NCBI GenBank assembly: GCA_016882165.1
Contig: VHBV01000048.1
Location: 1 to 9,326 of the forward strand
Reading direction: 5' to 3'
DNA from: Candidatus Pelagibacterales bacterium
GTDB taxonomy: Bacteria > Pseudomonadota > Alphaproteobacteria > Rickettsiales > UBA1997
DNA length: 9,326 nucleotides
Every line of letters begins with the position of its first letter. Position 1 is the stretch's first letter. Made by a program: the position numbers and the translations under genes. Shown here one piece after another: positions 7,095 through 9,326 of this stretch. The notes below the pieces were generated by a model. It worked only from the letters and a program-made list of their open reading frames with translations. It had not been told where the DNA came from and did no database searches.

Positions 7095-8422
7095 ATGAAA
7101 TTACTAAAAACGGTATTTACGAGTTATTCTCGGCTTATCGTAATAACGAAATTGATTATGACACTTTCTACGCCACTTTGGAAAAAGACAAACTTATTAA
7201 AGTTTTAAGAGAAAATGTTGCAAAACAAGAACCAAACTCAAAATTCTTAAATGATGATGATATATCTCGTTTTGTTCCTCAACCAGTAAAAGGTCCAGAG
7301 AAAAGACATAACATAATTTTTGTTACTATGGAAAGCTTTAGTGCAGAATTTATGACTGCTTTTGGAAGTAAAGAAAATATCACTCCTAACCTTGATTATC
7401 TTGCACAAAACGGATTGTTTTTTACGAATTTAAAATCAACAGGAACCAGAACAGTTCGTGGTCTTGAAGCTTTATCTTTGGCAGTTCCTCCAACACCAGG
7501 AAATTCAATTGTTAGAAGACCAAATAATGAAAACCTATTCAATATTTCCAGCCCTTTAAGAGCAAGAGGATACGAAGCAAAATTTCTTTACGGAGGTGAT
7601 GGATATTTTGATAATATGAATTATTTCTTTGGTAATAATGGTTTTGAAATTGTTGATCGACCAACTTTTGAAAAAGATGAAATTACTTTTAGCAATGCTT
7701 GGGGAGTTGCTGATGAAGATTTATTCGATAAGGCAATAAAAGAAGCTGATAAATCTTATTCTAAAGGTAAGCCCTTCTTGAATTTTATCATGACAACTTC
7801 AAATCATAGACCATTTACTTATCCAGTTGGTAAAATTGATATTGATCCAAAGACAGGAAGAAACGGTGCTGTAAAATATGCTGATTATGCTGTTGGAAAG
7901 TTGATTGAAAAAGCAAAAAATAAAGAATGGTTTGATAATACAATTTTTGTTTTTGTTGCTGATCATTGCGCTGGTTCTGCTGGAAATACTGATGTTCCAA
8001 TGTGGCGTTATCAAATTCCTGCAATTTTTTACGCACCAAAAATTATAAAACCACAAGTTTACGAAAAAAACATTAGTCAAGTTGATATTGCTCCAACTTT
8101 AATGGGAATATTGAATTTGTCTTATAAGTCTAAGTTCTTTGGAACTGACGTTTTGCGTAATAAAGACAAATTTGACCGCCATGCTTTTGTAAGCACTTAC
8201 TCAGATATTGGTTATTATGAAGATGGTCAATTATATCTTTTAAAACCAAAAAAACAAAAAAAATTCTTTCATGTAATTATGAAAAAATATGGCTGGCAAG
8301 GTTCAAAAGAAGAAGTTGTTAATGAGTATGAAGAAGAAGAATTGGAAGAATTTATAAGCTATTATCAAGGTGCAAGTTATTTATTTAAGAACGGCAAATT
8401 CAAAGACTTTGATGCGGAATAA
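6983..8422 (+). CDS. LTA synthase/MdoB-type sulfatase, C-terminal catalytic part (-1 frame continuation)
   Basis: This frame carries the rest of the membrane sulfatase-fold transferase; such enzymes move phosphoglycerol or phosphoethanolamine headgroups from phospholipids outside the cytoplasmic membrane. True homology starts near 7004 with a fifth helix, SAPLFAIVTVAFFSV. The extracytoplasmic domain then shows the alkaline-phosphatase-superfamily set: E117 (FVTMESF), the likely nucleophile threonine T157 in GTRTVRGLEAL, H275 (TTSNHRPF), and D327/H328 (VADHCAG), in this frame's own numbering. The nominal TTG at 6983 has no ribosome site and is unlikely to be a true start. Joined at 7001-7004 to the preceding frame the protein would be about 645 residues, normal for the family. 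Substrate is not predictable. The 3' end overlaps the PAP2 gene by 11 bp. Confidence 0.9.
   Translation: MFFCFFKKSAPLFAIVTVAFFSVNSSQLSDISENKYVNEITKNGIYELFSAYRNNEIDYDTFYATLEKDKLIKVLRENVAKQEPNSKFLNDDDISRFVPQPVKGPEKRHNIIFVTMESFSAEFMTAFGSKENITPNLDYLAQNGLFFTNLKSTGTRTVRGLEALSLAVPPTPGNSIVRRPNNENLFNISSPLRARGYEAKFLYGGDGYFDNMNYFFGNNGFEIVDRPTFEKDEITFSNAWGVADEDLFDKAIKEADKSYSKGKPFLNFIMTTSNHRPFTYPVGKIDIDPKTGRNGAVKYADYAVGKLIEKAKNKEWFDNTIFVFVADHCAGSAGNTDVPMWRYQIPAIFYAPKIIKPQVYEKNISQVDIAPTLMGILNLSYKSKFFGTDVLRNKDKFDRHAFVSTYSDIGYYEDGQLYLLKPKKQKKFFHVIMKKYGWQGSKEEVVNEYEEEELEEFISYYQGASYLFKNGKFKDFDAE
6998..7004 (+). other. Phased -1 slippery heptamer U UUA AAA at the sulfatase frame junction
   Basis: In the zero frame the codons are TTA (6999-7001) and AAA (7002-7004), preceded by T at 6998, giving X XXY YYZ = T TTA AAA. 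A one-base backward slip here puts the ribosome into exactly the frame that encodes the rest of the sulfatase. The same stretch is TTT followed by six A, and a run of seven T lies at 6986-6992, so a one-base deletion or sequencing error in either run would look the same. I found no strong stem-loop just downstream. Confidence 0.5.
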
Positions 8423-9116
8423 TAAATTTTATTTGTTGTTATTGGCGAATATTCTTCTTCTTTCTTCATTGTTGTGGGTCAATTTCAGTAACATTGATAT
8501 TGAAATTCAGAATTACTTTTTTGACCTTCAAACAAATTCATGGATTGTTGATAAAGAAGAACCTTTAGGAAAGTTAATTTTTTATAAATTGCCTAAAGTT
8601 TTATTTGGATTGGCAATTTTGGGAACTTTAATTTTTGCTATCCTTGGTTTTAAAAAGAAAAATGCTTTTCTATTTTCAAACCGCCATAATCTTCTTCTAA
8701 TTTTTCTGGGCTTTTGCCTAATTCCTTTAATTGCAGGTAATATTAAAAAATTCACCAACATCTATTGCCCTTGCCAGCTCACATTGTATGGTGGTGATAA
8801 GCCATATGTAAAAATTTTTGATCATTATCCTGCAGAATTTCAACAAAATAAAGTTGGGCAGTGCTTTCCTGCAGGTCATGCGGTTACAGGATTTGCCTTA
8901 TTTATACTATTTTTTGCTTTTAAAGGCAGAAATCAAAAAATTATTGCCTTTCTCTCAGCGTTTTTCTTTGGTTGGATTTTAGGTTTATATCAAATGATGA
9001 AAGGAGCGCATTTTTTTGGTGACACTTTAATTGCAATGTTGATATGCTTCTTGCTCGCTGCAATTATTGCCAAAATTTACTCAAAATTTACAAGATATGA
9101 ATCAGAAAATTACTAA
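8412..9116 (+). CDS. PAP2-superfamily integral membrane phosphatase
   Basis: PAP2 enzymes dephosphorylate lipid phosphates or pyrophosphates at the membrane surface. The 234-residue product has hydrophobic segments near residues 6-22, 62-80, 93-108, 158-170, 177-193 and 205-221. It lacks the textbook KxxxxxxRP motif but has the set seen in the COG3907-like branch: GNIKKFTNIYCPCQL at 109-123 followed by YGG, CFPAGH at 151-156 (His156 for the usual SGH), and QMMKGAHFFGD at 194-204 (His200, Asp204). I chose the ATG at 8412, which overlaps the sulfatase stop by 11 bp; an in-frame start at 8370 would add 14 non-hydrophobic residues inside that gene. The coupling suggests shared work on envelope lipids. 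Substrate unknown. Confidence 0.85.
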   Translation: MRNNKFYLLLLANILLLSSLLWVNFSNIDIEIQNYFFDLQTNSWIVDKEEPLGKLIFYKLPKVLFGLAILGTLIFAILGFKKKNAFLFSNRHNLLLIFLGFCLIPLIAGNIKKFTNIYCPCQLTLYGGDKPYVKIFDHYPAEFQQNKVGQCFPAGHAVTGFALFILFFAFKGRNQKIIAFLSAFFFGWILGLYQMMKGAHFFGDTLIAMLICFLLAAIIAKIYSKFTRYESENY

Positions 9117-9326
9117 AAAACTTACTTTGGGACCACTTCCCGCTTCTAAAAAAGTTTACGTTCCTAGCGAAAAATTCGCCGACGTTAAAGTGGCAATGCG
9201 CGAAATTGCTTTGTCGGAAAAGTCTGACACCAAAACTTTCACCGTGTACGACCCATCTGGCGTGTACACTGATCAAAATTATTTAGACCAAATTGACGTT
9301 AATCGCGGATTGCCAAAACTTCGCGA
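9097..9326 (+). CDS. thiC: Phosphomethylpyrimidine synthase ThiC, N-terminal part (runs off the right edge)
   Basis: ThiC is a radical-SAM 4Fe-4S enzyme that rearranges aminoimidazole ribotide into the HMP-phosphate moiety of thiamine. Only the first 76 codons are in the window, with the frame still open at the edge. The N-terminal family pattern is clear: GPLPASKKVYVP at residues 12-23, VKVAMREI at 30-37, VYDPSGVYTD at 50-59, and IDVNRGLPKLR at 66-76. The catalytic barrel and the C-terminal Cx2Cx4C cluster would lie beyond the window. The ATG at 9097 overlaps the PAP2 gene by 20 bp. No TPP riboswitch motif is seen upstream. The coding region past 9117 is about 44% G+C by hand count, well above its neighbours, with many C-ending codons. 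Confidence 0.92.
   Translation, partial: MNQKITKKLTLGPLPASKKVYVPSEKFADVKVAMREIALSEKSDTKTFTVYDPSGVYTDQNYLDQIDVNRGLPKLR

Noticed and set aside
7005..7095. Stimulatory stem-loop or pseudoknot after the slippery heptamer
   Set aside because: Only a 4-bp CACT/AGTG pairing and other weak matches could be found by eye; nothing strong enough to claim.
8850..9097. TPP riboswitch ahead of thiC
   Set aside because: No CTGAGA-type or other conserved TPP-aptamer blocks are visible, and the thiC start lies inside the PAP2 gene.

Overview
The window is a gene-dense piece of an AT-rich (roughly 30% G+C) bacterial chromosome. It most resembles an alphaproteobacterium of Rickettsiales-like type. This rests on composition, a split transhydrogenase with a separate small membrane alpha-2 subunit, a one-domain biotin ligase, a MetRS lacking the zinc-knuckle cysteines, an XthA with an alphaproteobacterial look, and a spreading 'cttcgctcagaatgaca' type repeat. 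The placement is an inference from protein character, not from a marker search. Clear Shine-Dalgarno motifs are scarce throughout.

Layout: (1) 1-104, at least 3.6 tandem copies of a 28-bp repeat that continue off the left edge. (2) 115-3887, a tightly packed minus-strand operon read metG > DUF262-family gene > xth > tsaE, with a 4-bp gap and then two ATGA stop/start overlaps. The DUF262 gene has lost its middle, including the nuclease-bearing part of DUF1524, but keeps an open frame. (3) 3888-3970, a short divergent promoter region, then prfA on the plus strand. (4) 5042-5118, a convergent gap holding a 16-bp perfect inverted repeat, then birA on the minus strand. (5) 5857-6089, a divergent control region with three AATTGACA copies and two small inverted repeats. 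(6) 6090 to the right edge, a plus-strand run: orphan pntA2, an LTA-synthase/MdoB-type membrane sulfatase split by a one-base frame change, a PAP2-family membrane phosphatase, and the start of thiC, which runs off the window.

Most genes are housekeeping: tRNA charging and t6A modification, DNA repair, translation termination, biotinylation and NADPH supply. The parts that stand out are the trimmed DUF262 gene coupled into an essential operon, the frame break in the sulfatase gene lying exactly on a correctly phased U UUA AAA slippery heptamer, the sulfatase/PAP2 pair that looks like an envelope-lipid headgroup module, and the sharp rise in G+C at thiC. I saw no RNA genes, CRISPR array, insertion sequence or phage genes.
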